A stretch of DNA of 64,000 nucleotides from Citrobacter sp. R56 (GCF_016811995.1 NZ_CP069159.1:744001-808000), one strand, 5' to 3'. Counted from the stretch's first letter, positions 42,426-52,508 are shown. Notes: generated from the letters alone by a model not told the origin. Translations and numbers: made by a program.

Positions 42426-43524
42426 ATGTTTGAAATTAATCCGGTAAATAACCGCATTCAGGACCTCACGGAACGCTCCGACGTTCTTAGGGGGTATCTT
42501 TGACTACGATGCCAAGAAAGAGCGTCTGGAAGAAGTAAACGCCGAGCTGGAACAGCCGGACGTCTGGAACGAACCTGAACGCGCTCAGGCGCTGGGGAAA
42601 GAGCGTTCTTCCCTTGAGGCCATTGTCGATACGCTCGATCAAATGTTGCAAGGACTGGAAGATGTTTCCGGCTTACTGGAACTGGCTGTAGAAGCCGACG
42701 ACGAAGAAACCTTTAACGAAGCCGTTGCTGAACTTGATACGCTGGAAGACAAACTGGCGCAGCTGGAATTCCGTCGTATGTTCTCCGGTGAGTATGACAG
42801 CGCGGATTGCTACCTCGACATTCAGGCGGGCTCCGGCGGTACTGAAGCGCAGGACTGGGCAAGCATGCTGGAGCGTATGTATTTGCGCTGGGCAGAAGCT
42901 CGCGGCTTTAAAACAGAAATTATCGAAGAGTCGGAAGGCGAAGTGGCAGGGATCAAATCCGTGACCATTAAGATCTCTGGCGATTACGCGTATGGCTGGC
43001 TGCGTACCGAAACAGGCGTTCACCGTCTGGTGCGTAAGAGCCCGTTCGACTCCGGTGGTCGTCGCCATACGTCGTTTAGTTCTGCGTTTGTTTACCCGGA
43101 AGTGGACGATGATATCGATATCGATATCAACCCGGCTGACCTGCGTATCGACGTCTATCGCGCATCCGGCGCGGGCGGTCAGCACGTTAACCGTACGGAA
43201 TCCGCGGTGCGTATCACCCACATTCCGACCGGGACGGTCACCCAGTGCCAGAACGACCGTTCTCAGCACAAAAACAAAGACCAGGCCATGAAGCAGATGA
43301 AAGCGAAGCTTTATGAACTGGAAATGCAGAAGAAGAATGCCGAGAAACAGGCGATGGAAGACAATAAATCCGACATCGGCTGGGGTAGCCAGATTCGTTC
43401 ATATGTCCTTGATGACTCCCGCATTAAAGACTTGCGTACCGGGGTTGAAACCCGTAACACGCAGGCGGTGCTGGATGGCAGCCTGGATCAATTTATCGAA
43501 GCAAGTTTGAAAGCAGGGTTATGA
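42426..43524 (+). CDS. prfB: Peptide chain release factor 2 (programmed +1 frameshift)
   Basis: RF2 recognises UGA and UAA and triggers peptide release. Translation begins at ATG 42426, meets an in-frame UGA at codon 26 (42501-42503) and continues by +1 shift as GAC from 42502, giving 365 residues. The anticodon-like SPF motif lies in [11 protein letters not shown] and the catalytic GGQ in [13 protein letters not shown]. This is autoregulation by RF2 level, not a broken gene. lysS follows after nine bases. Confidence 0.98.
42489..42504 (+). promoter_or_regulatory. RF2 programmed frameshift element
   Basis: An internal Shine-Dalgarno-like AGGGGG at 42489-42494, three bases, then CTT TGA C at 42498-42504. 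Spacing and slippery codon match the classic prfB site. Confidence 0.97.
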
Positions 43525-43533
43525 GGAACCAAC

Positions 43534-45051
43534 ATGTCTGAACAACACGCACAGGGCGCTGACGCGGTAGCCGATCTTAATAATGAACTGAAAACGCGCC
43601 GCGAGAAGCTGGCTGGCCTGCGCGAGCAGGGTATCCCGTTCCCGAATGATTTCCGTCGCGATCACACCTCAGACCAACTGCACGCTGACTTCGACGCGAA
43701 AGAAAACGAAGAACTGGAAGCGCTGAACATCGAAGTGTCTGTGGCGGGTCGTATGATGACACGTCGCATCATGGGTAAAGCGTCGTTTGTTACGCTGCAA
43801 GACGTTGGCGGCCGCATTCAGCTGTACGTTTCCCGTGACGATCTGCCGGAAGGCATCTACAACGAGCAGTTCAAAAAATGGGATCTCGGCGACATCCTCG
43901 GCGCGAAAGGTAAGCTGTTCAAAACCAAAACGGGTGAACTGTCGATCCATTGTACCGAGCTGCGTCTGTTGACCAAAGCGCTGCGCCCGCTGCCGGATAA
44001 ATTCCACGGTCTGCAGGATCAGGAAGCACGCTATCGTCAGCGTTATCTGGATCTCATCTCTAACGATGAATCCCGCAACACCTTTAAAGTGCGTTCACAG
44101 ATCATGGCGGGTATCCGTCAGTTCATGGTGGGTCGTGGCTTTATGGAAGTTGAAACCCCGATGATGCAGGTGATCCCTGGCGGTGCCGCAGCACGCCCGT
44201 TCATCACCCATCATAATGCGCTGGATCTGGATATGTACCTGCGTATCGCGCCGGAACTGTATCTGAAGCGTCTGGTCGTCGGTGGTTTCGAACGTGTATT
44301 CGAGATCAACCGTAACTTCCGTAACGAAGGGATCTCCGTTCGTCATAACCCAGAGTTCACTATGATGGAACTCTACATGGCGTATGCGGATTACAAAGAC
44401 CTGATCGAGCTGACCGAATCTCTGTTCCGTACGCTGGCGCAGGACGTTCTGGGCACCACTGAAGTGCCTTACGGTGATGAAGTCTTCGACTTTGGTAAAC
44501 CGTTCGAAAAACTGACCATGCGTGAAGCCATCCAGAAATATCGTCCAGAGACGAATATGGCGGATCTGGACAGTTTCGATTCTGCTAAAGCGATTGCTCA
44601 AAGCATCGGTATTAAGATCGAGAAGAGCTGGGGTCTGGGCCGTATCGTGACCGAGATCTTTGAAGAAGTGGCGGAAGCGCACCTGATTCAGCCGACCTTC
44701 ATCACTGAATATCCGGCAGAAGTCTCTCCTCTGGCGCGTCGTAACGATGAAAACCCAGAAATTACTGACCGCTTTGAATTCTTCATCGGTGGCCGTGAAA
44801 TCGGTAACGGCTTTAGCGAGCTGAATGACGCCGAAGATCAGGCGCAGCGTTTCCAGGATCAGGTTAACGCAAAAGATGCGGGCGATGATGAAGCGATGTT
44901 CTACGACGAAGACTATGTGACGGCGCTGGAACATGGTTTGCCGCCGACGGCGGGTCTGGGCATTGGTATCGACCGTATGGTTATGCTGTTCACCAACAGC
45001 CACACCATTCGTGACGTGATCCTGTTCCCGGCGATGCGTCCGGTTAAATAA
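43534..45051 (+). CDS. lysS: Lysyl-tRNA synthetase, constitutive
   Basis: A class II aminoacyl-tRNA synthetase charging tRNA-Lys. The 505 residues contain an N-terminal OB-fold anticodon domain (residues 60-150, with [16 protein letters not shown]) and a catalytic domain. Motif 2 is [20 protein letters not shown] near 262 and motif 3 is [16 protein letters not shown] near 480. It could in principle be the lysU paralogue, but the prfB-lysS linkage settles the name. Confidence 0.97.
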   Translation: MSEQHAQGADAVADLNNELKTRREKLAGLREQGIPFPNDFRRDHTSDQLHADFDAKENEELEALNIEVSVAGRMMTRRIMGKASFVTLQDVGGRIQLYVSRDDLPEGIYNEQFKKWDLGDILGAKGKLFKTKTGELSIHCTELRLLTKALRPLPDKFHGLQDQEARYRQRYLDLISNDESRNTFKVRSQIMAGIRQFMVGRGFMEVETPMMQVIPGGAAARPFITHHNALDLDMYLRIAPELYLKRLVVGGFERVFEINRNFRNEGISVRHNPEFTMMELYMAYADYKDLIELTESLFRTLAQDVLGTTEVPYGDEVFDFGKPFEKLTMREAIQKYRPETNMADLDSFDSAKAIAQSIGIKIEKSWGLGRIVTEIFEEVAEAHLIQPTFITEYPAEVSPLARRNDENPEITDRFEFFIGGREIGNGFSELNDAEDQAQRFQDQVNAKDAGDDEAMFYDEDYVTALEHGLPPTAGLGIGIDRMVMLFTNSHTIRDVILFPAMRPVK

Positions 45052-45074
45052 GCCTCACGGCATCAGATAAAACC

Positions 45075-45102
45075 AACCCCGGCAAATGCGTCGGGGTTTT
45101 TT
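45075..45102 (+). terminator. Rho-independent terminator of lysS
   Basis: AACCCCG, ten-base loop, CGGGGTT, then TTTTATTTTT. It touches the stop codon of the convergent idi. Confidence 0.88.
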
Positions 45103-45649
45103 ATTTTTGGCGGCTGTAATTTAATAATGCTTCACGCGCGGCTTCGTTCGATGCCTGCATCACCATCCACGGACTGAACACCCACGGTGTGACGTCAATC
45201 CCCTCCAGAACATTCTCCAGTGCACTCCACTGGTACTCCATCACCTCATCGTTATTCACGCTGAGCTCGCTGACCATTCGCGCCGCATAGACCGGACACA
45301 CTTCGTTCTCCACGATCCCGTTTGGATCGGTTGCACGGTATCGAAACGCCGAATAGACGGGGGTCAGGCTGGATATCTCCACGCCCAACTCAAAACGACA
45401 GCGTCGGATAATGGCGTCTTCAGTGCTTTCTCCTTCCTGTGGGTGGCCGCAAACCGAATTCGTCCAGACACCAGGCCACGCTTTTTTCGCTAGCGAGCGG
45501 CGGGTGACCAGCAGCTGGCCCTGCGTGTTGAACAACCAGCAAGAGAAGGCGAGATGTAAAGGGGTATTGAGGGTGTGCCCCGCATATTTTTCCAGCGTAC
45601 CGGAAGGCCTGGCCTGCTCATCCAATAAAATAATGTGTTCCTGTTGCAT
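45101..45649 (-). CDS. idi: Isopentenyl-diphosphate delta-isomerase, type I
   Basis: Interconverts isopentenyl and dimethylallyl diphosphate for isoprenoid synthesis; non-essential in enterics. The 182 residues contain the Nudix-like box [20 protein letters not shown] near residue 67. The catalytic Cys lies in WTNSVCGHP at about 67 and the catalytic Glu in [11 protein letters not shown] near 116, with metal-binding histidines. It is convergent with lysS and separated from the uacT unit by a hairpin. Confidence 0.95.
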   Translation of the reverse strand: MQQEHIILLDEQARPSGTLEKYAGHTLNTPLHLAFSCWLFNTQGQLLVTRRSLAKKAWPGVWTNSVCGHPQEGESTEDAIIRRCRFELGVEISSLTPVYSAFRYRATDPNGIVENEVCPVYAARMVSELSVNNDEVMEYQWSALENVLEGIDVTPWVFSPWMVMQASNEAAREALLNYSRQK

Positions 45650-45746
45650 GATGTCTCGCCGTGAATGTTAAGCACACACCATTATAGGGCATGATATATC
45701 GCGACAGAATGATTTCTCACAGATGTATGTGATGGCGAGGGATTCA

Positions 45747-45772
45747 ACACCCGCGCCATTTGACGCGGGTGT
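45747..45772. terminator. Hairpin downstream of the uacT unit
   Basis: A perfect nine-base inverted repeat, ACACCCGCG and CGCGGGTGT, with an eight-base loop, 18 bases beyond the small-gene stop. There is no clear T-tract. It most likely ends the uacT mRNA before idi. Confidence 0.55.
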
Positions 45773-45789
45773 CGGGAGAAAAAGAGGGT

Positions 45790-45915
45790 TCAGAAAAACA
45801 GCAGCATGAAATTGAACCGGCTTTCAATACCCAGAGCAATACCTTCAGAAATGGCGGGAATTGAGATCAGCATGAGCAGCAGAACACTCAGAATACAGCG
45901 CAATAAAATATGCAT
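45790..45915 (-). CDS. 41-residue small hydrophobic protein coupled to uacT (YqfG-like)
   Basis: A 41-codon frame whose ATG lies one base after the uacT stop. The ribosome site CAGGATG sits inside the last uacT codons. The product has one hydrophobic helix (residues 8-23, LSVLLLMLISIPAISE) and a second hydrophobic end (FNFMLLFF) after GIALGIESR. It looks like a small inner-membrane protein. E. coli has an annotated small protein, YqfG, of similar size near idi and ygfU, and I think this is its counterpart, but from memory only. Coupling suggests a UacT partner or regulator. No function is known. Confidence 0.7.
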   Translation of the reverse strand: MHILLRCILSVLLLMLISIPAISEGIALGIESRFNFMLLFF

Positions 45916-45916
45916 T

Positions 45917-47365
45917 TTATTCATCCTGCTGGTTTTTTTTCAGTTTGCGCATCAGTAACCACATACGGACGGTTCTGACCTTTAATTTTTTATCGGAGAT
46001 CGATTCTTGCGCCAGCTCGGTGTGATGTTGATAGCCGTTAAAGAAGACATTCAGTACCACGGCGCTGACCGTTGCCAGCATTATGCCGCTGTGGAGTAGT
46101 GGCTGGAGGACGGCGGGGAGCTGGGAGAAAAAGTCATGGGACAGCGTGGGAGTCATGCCGACGCCAAGGCTAATCGCCACAATGTAGAGGTTGTAACGAT
46201 TGGTGGTGTAGTTACAGCGTGACAGAATGCGAATCCCGGTTGCCAGCACCATGCCAAACATCACCAGACCCGCGCCGCCGAGGACAAATTGCGGAATGGA
46301 GGCGACCAGTACTGCCATTTTAGGCACCATGCCGAACAGAATTAAAATGATACCGGAAGCAATGCAAACCCAGCGGCTGTGCACGCGCGTCACGCTGACC
46401 AGACCGACGTTTTGTGAAAATGAGGTATGAGGGAAGCTGTTAAAAAACCCGCCAATCATCGTTCCTACGCCGTCCACGCGCAGCCCGCGAATAATGTCTT
46501 GTGAGGAGAGTTTACGACCCACAATTTCCCCGAGCGCCAGGAACATCCCCATCGATTCAATAAAAACAATGATCAGGACTGCCGTCATCGTCAGAATTGA
46601 GACGGGATCAAAAACCGGTGTGCCAAAGGCCAGTGGTGTAACAATCGCGAACCAGGAGGCATCGTGCAGGCCTGACAGATTAACTTCATTCATCATCCAC
46701 GATAACGCAAAGCCAAATACAATGCCGAGTAATACGGCAACGTTGGACATAAAACCTTTGGCATAACGGGTAATGAGTAAAATAAAAATTAATACGGCAA
46801 AAGAAATGCCTAAATATATCGGGTTGCCGTATTCAGGGTTTCCTTTTCCTCCCGCCGCCCAGTCGATGCCAACCTGAATAATACTCAACCCAATAGAGGT
46901 AATTACCACACCGGTAACCAGAGGGGGGAATAATGGCATTAAACGCCCGATAAGCGGTGCCAGTAATGTTGTGATAACACCCGCCGCAATTGTTGCGCCA
47001 AAAATACCCAGCAAACCGATATCTGGATTCATACCGATAGCAATCATTGGCGTAACGGCGGCAAACGTCACCGACATAATCACCGGCAGGCGAATTCCCA
47101 TAAAGCGACCGATGCCGATACATTGCAGAAGCGTAACGACACCACAGCAAAAAAGATCGGAGCTAATGAGCAGAGCAATTTCCGCTTTGTTGAGCCCGAG
47201 TCTGTCGCCAATCATCAACGGTACCGCGACCGCACCAGCGTACATGACAAGGACATGCTGGAGACCGAGTATGAAAAGCTTTCCTGGAGATAATATGCGG
47301 TCAACCTCATCACCAGGGCGGTTTTGACCCGAGGATGAAGGCAATTGAGAATCTATGGCGCTCAT
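45917..47365 (-). CDS. uacT: Urate:H+ symporter UacT (NCS2 family)
   Basis: A 482-residue inner-membrane importer of the nucleobase-ascorbate (NCS2) family; E. coli UacT (YgfU) takes up uric acid. About 14 hydrophobic segments are visible. The family signature QNVGLVSVTRVHSR lies near residue 320, preceded by the conserved VFIESMGMFLALGE (TM8 substrate glutamate). The basic C-terminal tail is typical. A sigma-54-like promoter lies about 70 bases upstream, and ygfT is divergent. Uptake of urate would feed the oxidoreductase and aminohydrolase genes of this island. Confidence 0.93.
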   Translation of the reverse strand: MSAIDSQLPSSSGQNRPGDEVDRILSPGKLFILGLQHVLVMYAGAVAVPLMIGDRLGLNKAEIALLISSDLFCCGVVTLLQCIGIGRFMGIRLPVIMSVTFAAVTPMIAIGMNPDIGLLGIFGATIAAGVITTLLAPLIGRLMPLFPPLVTGVVITSIGLSIIQVGIDWAAGGKGNPEYGNPIYLGISFAVLIFILLITRYAKGFMSNVAVLLGIVFGFALSWMMNEVNLSGLHDASWFAIVTPLAFGTPVFDPVSILTMTAVLIIVFIESMGMFLALGEIVGRKLSSQDIIRGLRVDGVGTMIGGFFNSFPHTSFSQNVGLVSVTRVHSRWVCIASGIILILFGMVPKMAVLVASIPQFVLGGAGLVMFGMVLATGIRILSRCNYTTNRYNLYIVAISLGVGMTPTLSHDFFSQLPAVLQPLLHSGIMLATVSAVVLNVFFNGYQHHTELAQESISDKKLKVRTVRMWLLMRKLKKNQQDE

Positions 47366-47820
47366 GCGTTTTTCTCCTTTAACTCGCCTGAGTGAAAAGC
47401 AACCGTTTACGTTTGCTAAAACAGTAAAAGGACATGCTCGTGGGATGCCAGTTTTAGTCTGTGTGGAAAGGTATAGGGTGGAAATGCGGAAGAAATCACA
47501 TAATGACTAATTTGGGGAACATCTGGTAAAGAGAGACGACCTGGATTTGCTCTTTTGTTTTCTCATATTGATAAGTATTTAATCATTATGGGATAGGGTG
47601 ATTCATATTTTATTACCCTGTAAGCCTATATTTTTAGATCCATTTCTATGAGCTTTTAAGAATCAGCGATGAGGTTAATTAAAGAGGACTTCACAGACAG
47701 TCATTTTTTAGTTTGATGTAAGTCGCAAAATATCAAATAAAATTCCCTGCTTGCAAAGATATGCCCGTTTATTGCATCGCGATATCTGAAAAAATAACCC
47801 ATCAGATGAAAAGGACGCAA
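47366..47820. promoter_or_regulatory. Divergent control region between uacT and ygfT
   Basis: 455 bases without a supported gene. It is AT-rich and contains the uacT sigma-54-like promoter (47436-47450). Further out lies TTGATAAGTATTTAATCATT at about 47569-47588, close to a word also found upstream of ygfK. The ygfT ribosome site AAAAGGACGCAA ends it. I find no convincing promoter for ygfT. Confidence 0.5.
47436..47450 (-). promoter_or_regulatory. Candidate sigma-54 promoter of uacT
   Basis: The minus strand reads TGGCATCCCACGAGC: GG and GC are spaced ten bases apart as required, with a good -24 (TGGCAT) and a weak -12 (GAGC rather than TTGC). It would start transcription about 60 bases before uacT. 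In E. coli a sigma-54 activator (UacR/YgeV) has been linked to uric acid genes, as I recall. Confidence 0.45.
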
Positions 47821-49740
47821 ATGAACACATTTATTGTTGCCGATGCGATGGAATGTATAGGCTGCCATGCTTGCGAAATCGCCTGCGTTTTGGCTCATCA
47901 TCAGGAAAACTGGCCACAAAATCGTCGTGACTTTTTACCCCGAATCCATCTTGTGGGGAAAGGAGAGATCACCCGCACTGTTACATGTCATCACTGTATT
48001 AACGCCCCCTGTGTTGCTTCCTGCCCGGTGGATGCGCTCACCTTTCACGCTGATAGCGTACAACTGGACGAGCGGCGCTGCATCGGTTGTAAAAGCTGCG
48101 CAATCGCTTGCCCGTTTGGGGTTATCGAGATGGTCGATGCTGTTGCCCAGAAATGTGACCTTTGCCATCAGCGGGTTTCGGGCGGGCAAGCCTGCGTTGA
48201 GGCATGTCCCACAAAGGCGCTGCGCCTGATGGATGACAAGGGATTGCTACAATTGCAAAAGGTTCGACAGCGCAGGAGTGCAGAAGGTGATGCTGCGGGA
48301 GGCTGCAGGCTCTCCCGTCGTGAAATGTTACTTTCCGCTGAGCCGCGTAAGGGGGCGGAGAAACGTTCCGCTGCGGATCGGAAAACACATTTTGGCGAAA
48401 TTTATTACGGTCTGGATCAGAAACAGAGCGTTTATGAAAGCGAGCGCTGCGTCTATTGTGCTGAAAAAGCGAATTGTAACTGGCACTGCCCCCTGCATAA
48501 CGCGATTCCCGATTATGTGCGCCTTGTGCGTGAGGGACGCATCATCGAGGCGGCGGAACTTTGCCACCAGACCAGTTCTCTGCCGGAGATCTGTGGGCGG
48601 GTTTGCCCGCAGGATCGTCTCTGCGAAGGCGCATGCACGTTAAAGGATCTCTCTGGCGCGGTCTCAATAGGCAACCTTGAGCGATACATTACTGATACCG
48701 CGCTGGCAATGGGCTGGCGCCCCGATCTTAGCCGCGTCGCTTCTCGCCCCCAGCATGTGGCGGTGATTGGCGCCGGGCCCGCAGGTCTCGGCTGCGCAGA
48801 CGTATTGACGCGTGCGGGCGTGCAGGTTGATGTTTATGATCGCCATCCGGAAATTGGCGGCATGCTGACTTTTGGTATCCCGCCTTTCAAGCTGGAAAAA
48901 AGTGTTCTGATCCAGCGAAGAGAGATCTTTAGTGCGATGGGGAGCGATTTTCACCTGAATTGCGAAATTGGCCGCGACATTCCCTTCCATTTTCTCACCG
49001 AAAAGTACGATGCCGTTTTTATCGGGGTGGGAGCTTACGGGCTTATGCAGGCCAATTTGGCGCAGGAAGATGCCCCGGGCGTTATCCAGGCGCTACCATT
49101 TCTGACCGCACATACCCGACAACTGATGGGATTGCCCGAGGTTGCGGAGTATCCGCTTACTTCTGTCGACGGGAAACGGGTTGTGGTGCTGGGAGGCGGC
49201 GACACCACCATGGATTGCCTGCGTACCTCTATACGGCTCAACGCTGCCAGCGTGACCTGCGCCTACCGTCGGGATGAAGTCAGCATGCCAGGCTCGCGTA
49301 AAGAGGTGGTCAATGCCCGCGAGGAAGGCGTCGAATTTTTGTTTAATGTCCAGCCGCAATATATCGCGTGTGACGATGGCGGACGCGTCGCCGCAGTGGG
49401 GCTGATTCGTACCGCGATGGGGGAGCCTGGCCCGGATGGTCGCCGTCGGCCACGCCCTGTGGCAGGCTCTGAGTTCGAACTGCCAGCCGACGTTCTCATT
49501 ATGGCGTTTGGTTTTCAGCCGCATGCCATGCCCTGGTTGCAGGGGAGCGGCGTTCAGCTCGATAAACATGGTCTTATCAAAACGGGTGAAGCAGGGCGTT
49601 TATCCACCCAGACGCATCTGGAAAACGTGTTTGCTGGTGGTGATGCGGTTCATGGTGCGGATCTGGTTGTCACGGCGATGGCTGCCGGGCGACTGGCTGC
49701 ACGCGATATGCTCGTGATGTTCGAACGACAGGGGGGTTGA
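47821..49740 (+). CDS. ygfT: Fe-S flavin oxidoreductase YgfT (AegA-like)
   Basis: A 639-residue predicted electron-transfer flavoprotein. The N-terminal 150 residues form an HycB-type polyferredoxin: CIGCHACEIAC, CHHCINAPCVASCP, CIGCKSCAIACP and CDLC...CVEACP. A GltD-like part follows: Cys-rich helices (CVYCAEKANCNWHCP, CGRVCPQDRLCEGAC), FAD motif VIGAGPAGLGCADVL near 330 and NAD(P) motif VVLGGGDTTMDCLRT. The start ATG 47821 gives the E. coli YgfT length; the frame opens 20 codons earlier without a ribosome site. Genetic work in E. coli ties it and AegA to anaerobic, formate-dependent urate breakdown. Its direct partner is unproven. Confidence 0.92.
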   Translation: MNTFIVADAMECIGCHACEIACVLAHHQENWPQNRRDFLPRIHLVGKGEITRTVTCHHCINAPCVASCPVDALTFHADSVQLDERRCIGCKSCAIACPFGVIEMVDAVAQKCDLCHQRVSGGQACVEACPTKALRLMDDKGLLQLQKVRQRRSAEGDAAGGCRLSRREMLLSAEPRKGAEKRSAADRKTHFGEIYYGLDQKQSVYESERCVYCAEKANCNWHCPLHNAIPDYVRLVREGRIIEAAELCHQTSSLPEICGRVCPQDRLCEGACTLKDLSGAVSIGNLERYITDTALAMGWRPDLSRVASRPQHVAVIGAGPAGLGCADVLTRAGVQVDVYDRHPEIGGMLTFGIPPFKLEKSVLIQRREIFSAMGSDFHLNCEIGRDIPFHFLTEKYDAVFIGVGAYGLMQANLAQEDAPGVIQALPFLTAHTRQLMGLPEVAEYPLTSVDGKRVVVLGGGDTTMDCLRTSIRLNAASVTCAYRRDEVSMPGSRKEVVNAREEGVEFLFNVQPQYIACDDGGRVAAVGLIRTAMGEPGPDGRRRPRPVAGSEFELPADVLIMAFGFQPHAMPWLQGSGVQLDKHGLIKTGEAGRLSTQTHLENVFAGGDAVHGADLVVTAMAAGRLAARDMLVMFERQGG

Positions 49741-49757
49741 CGGATATCCTCAGGGAC

Positions 49758-49794
49758 AGGCTCCGCGCAGACTTGCGCGGAGCCTGTTTATTTA
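49758..49794 (+). terminator. Terminator between ygfT and ghxQ
   Basis: A perfect 12-base stem (AGGCTCCGCGCA, GACT, TGCGCGGAGCCT) followed by GTTTATTTA. It probably serves both convergent genes. Confidence 0.85.
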
Positions 49795-51159
49795 TATCGC
49801 CCATCCACCCGCGTAAAATGCGACCAGCGCGACGGTGATGATGACGGTTCCGATATTCAACTTCTGCCACTCGCGTGCGAAAACGCGACCCACGACCAGG
49901 GTGACAAAACCGAGCATAATCCCTGTAACGATGTTGCACGTCAGGACGATAAAGACGGCGCAAACCAGTCCGGACATGGCATCAATAAAGTCGTTGAAAT
50001 CCAGCTTCGATACGTTACTCAACATCAATAACCCCACATACATCAGCGCAGGGGCAGTCGCGTAACCTGGGATCAGGTACGAGAGTGGTGATAAAAACAG
50101 AATCAGCAGGAACAGACAGCCCACGATAGTGGCGGTCAGCCCGGTTTTGCCACCGGCAGCGGTGCCCGCAGCGGATTCGATATACACGGCGGCAGGTGCG
50201 GCGCCCACCAGTCCGGAAAACACGGAACTAATGGAGTCGCTGGTCAGCGCTTTGCCGCCATTGATTATCTGGTTGTCTTTGTCTAACAGATTCGCCTGGC
50301 CGGCGACGGCGCGGATCGTACCGGTGGCATCAAACACCGCCGTCATGACCAGCGCCAGCACGCTGGGCAATACTGCTGGCTGTAATGCGCCCATGATATC
50401 AAGACTGAAAATCAGTGATTTTCCATCTGCATCGCTCAGACTGGGCATCGCGACCAGACCTTGGTATTTGACTGCAGGATCAAAAATCAGGCCGATAACG
50501 GAGATGGCGATAATGACCAGCAGGATCCCGCCAGGGACGCGACATTTCTCCAGACCGAAAATCACCGCCAGTCCCAGCAGACTCATCATGACCGGAAATG
50601 AGGTGAATGCACCGAGCGCCACGGGCAGCCCTTCCAGCGGATTTTTAATGACCATGCCGACACCGTTAGCCGCGATAAGCAGCAGGAACAGCCCAATTCC
50701 AATCCCAGTACCGTGGGCGATCCCCATCGGCAGGTTACGCAGGATCCAGGTGCGTATGCCGGTGACGGAGATGGCGGTAAAAATAACGCCCATCAGAAAG
50801 ACAGCGCCAAGGGCGACAGGAATACTGATGTGTTGTCCCAGCACCAGACTAAACGCGGTAAAGGCGGTCAGAGAGATCGCACAGCCGATCGCCATCGGCA
50901 GGTTTGCCCATAGCCCCATCAGCAATGAGCCGAATCCAGCGACCAGACAAGTGGCGACGAAGACTGCGGCAGGTGGGAAACCCGCTTTACCCAGCATTCC
51001 GGGGACAACGATGACGGAATACACCATGGCAAGAAAAGTGGTTAATCCGGCCAGCACCTCCTGGCGAACCGTGCTGCCCCGGGCTGAAATTTTGAAATAA
51101 GCATCCAACGCGCCGCGAGATTTCGGTGAGTCAGTGTTTTGTAGTAGATCTCCAGACAT
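49792..51159 (-). CDS. ghxQ: Guanine/hypoxanthine permease GhxQ
   Basis: A 455-residue proton symporter of the AzgA-like branch of NCS2, with high affinity for guanine and hypoxanthine in E. coli (YgfQ). It has about 12-14 membrane segments. The conserved [20 protein letters not shown] region and [19 protein letters not shown] near 290, including the family substrate-site acidic residue, are present. It is the last gene of the minus-strand purine series, 32 bases after guaD. The [4Fe-4S] gene ygfS, which follows it in E. coli, is missing here. Confidence 0.93.
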   Translation of the reverse strand: MSGDLLQNTDSPKSRGALDAYFKISARGSTVRQEVLAGLTTFLAMVYSVIVVPGMLGKAGFPPAAVFVATCLVAGFGSLLMGLWANLPMAIGCAISLTAFTAFSLVLGQHISIPVALGAVFLMGVIFTAISVTGIRTWILRNLPMGIAHGTGIGIGLFLLLIAANGVGMVIKNPLEGLPVALGAFTSFPVMMSLLGLAVIFGLEKCRVPGGILLVIIAISVIGLIFDPAVKYQGLVAMPSLSDADGKSLIFSLDIMGALQPAVLPSVLALVMTAVFDATGTIRAVAGQANLLDKDNQIINGGKALTSDSISSVFSGLVGAAPAAVYIESAAGTAAGGKTGLTATIVGCLFLLILFLSPLSYLIPGYATAPALMYVGLLMLSNVSKLDFNDFIDAMSGLVCAVFIVLTCNIVTGIMLGFVTLVVGRVFAREWQKLNIGTVIITVALVAFYAGGWAI

Positions 51160-51191
51160 AATAATGTCCTCTGCAGAGAGTAAGTGTTAAA

Positions 51192-52508
51192 TCAGGTCCG
51201 TTCGTAAACCAGACGACCGTCGACGTAGGTGCGATAAATTGAGCGGTCGTCGCCCAACGTCATCATCACGAACAATTTGTCGACCAGGGATACTGAGTTG
51301 TCATAGCGCAGCTGTTGGAGAGGCGTCGCCGTAGGCTCCAGCACCACGAAGTCCGCCTCTTTGCCTGGCATAAAATTGCCGATCAGGTTGTCGAGTCCCA
51401 GCGCTTTCGCCCCGCCCAGTGTGGCAAGGTAGAACGCTTCATAGGCCGATAGTCGGTATCCCTGCAATTGCACGACCTTGTAGGCTTCGTTAAGCGTCTG
51501 CAACATGTTGAATGTTGTTCCTGCCCCAATGTCAGTCCCCATGCCGACTTTAATTTTCTTACGCCAGGCTTTTTGCAGATTAAATAAACCGCTGCCGAGG
51601 TAGAGGTTGGAGGTCGGGCAGAAGGCGATGCTGGAGCCGGTTTCACTCAGGCGATCCCACTCTTTTTCCTCCAGATGTATGCAGTGGGCGAAAACGCAAT
51701 TTTTACCGGTTAAACCATACTGGTGATACACGTCCAGATAGCCGTCATGGTCGGGGTAGAGTGCGTTCACCCAGGCTATTTCGTCTTTGTTTTCACATAA
51801 ATGGGTATGCACCCACGTATCGGGATACTCTTCCCGCAGGCGCTGAGCCATCGCCATCTGCTGTGGTGAGGAGGTCGGTGCGAAGCGAGGCGTAATGGCG
51901 TACAGCAGGCGACCATTTTTGTGCCAGCGTTCAATCAGCGCCTTACTTTGCAGGTAGCTGCTTTCGGCATCATCCAGCAGATAATCCGGCGCGTTGCGAT
52001 CCATCATCACTTTGCCGGCAATCATGCGCATATTGATATGACTTGCGGCTTCAAACAGCGCATCGACCGATTGTGGATGAACCGTACCGAAGACCAGAGC
52101 GCTGGTGGTGCCGTTACGTAATAACTGCTTGATGAAAAAAGAGGACATCTCGCGGGCGTATTCCAGATCCTCGTAGCGCCGCTCTGTGGGGAAAGTGTGT
52201 TTGTTCAGCCATTCCAGCAATTGCTCGCCATAAGCGCCCACCATTTCGCTCTGCGGATAGTGGATATGGGTATCGACAAACCCCGGCACGACCAGTTTCC
52301 CACGATAGTCGCGGATGCGAATGGAGTCAGGAACCTGGTGTTTTCCCTTTTCCCACTCGCCAAACCACTCGACTTTCCCCTGTCGAATCAGCAACAGTCC
52401 GTCTTCAATAAACCGCAGCGCTGACGCGATCTCTTCGGGGTCTTCAACGGTACGGGCGACATCAATAAAAGCGCCTCGTACTGCTTTTAACGTGTGTTCT
52501 CCTGACAT
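51192..52508 (-). CDS. guaD: Guanine deaminase
   Basis: A zinc amidohydrolase converting guanine to xanthine and ammonia. The 438 residues carry the metal ligands: VDTHIHYPQ near residue 82, HTHLCENKDE near 238, FAHCIHLEEKEWD near 277 and GTDIGAGTTFNML near 328. The product xanthine can be imported or used by neighbouring xanQ and the Mo hydroxylase genes. It lies 17 bases after xanQ. Confidence 0.96.
   Translation of the reverse strand: MSGEHTLKAVRGAFIDVARTVEDPEEIASALRFIEDGLLLIRQGKVEWFGEWEKGKHQVPDSIRIRDYRGKLVVPGFVDTHIHYPQSEMVGAYGEQLLEWLNKHTFPTERRYEDLEYAREMSSFFIKQLLRNGTTSALVFGTVHPQSVDALFEAASHINMRMIAGKVMMDRNAPDYLLDDAESSYLQSKALIERWHKNGRLLYAITPRFAPTSSPQQMAMAQRLREEYPDTWVHTHLCENKDEIAWVNALYPDHDGYLDVYHQYGLTGKNCVFAHCIHLEEKEWDRLSETGSSIAFCPTSNLYLGSGLFNLQKAWRKKIKVGMGTDIGAGTTFNMLQTLNEAYKVVQLQGYRLSAYEAFYLATLGGAKALGLDNLIGNFMPGKEADFVVLEPTATPLQQLRYDNSVSLVDKLFVMMTLGDDRSIYRTYVDGRLVYERT

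Noticed and set aside
42426-42503. prfB seen as a broken gene with an early stop.
   Set aside because: The UGA at codon 26 sits in the classic programmed frameshift element and the rest of the protein is intact.
47761-47820. An upstream extension of ygfT by 20 codons.
   Set aside because: There is no ribosome site before 47761, while AAAAGGACGCAA precedes ATG 47821, which gives the family length.
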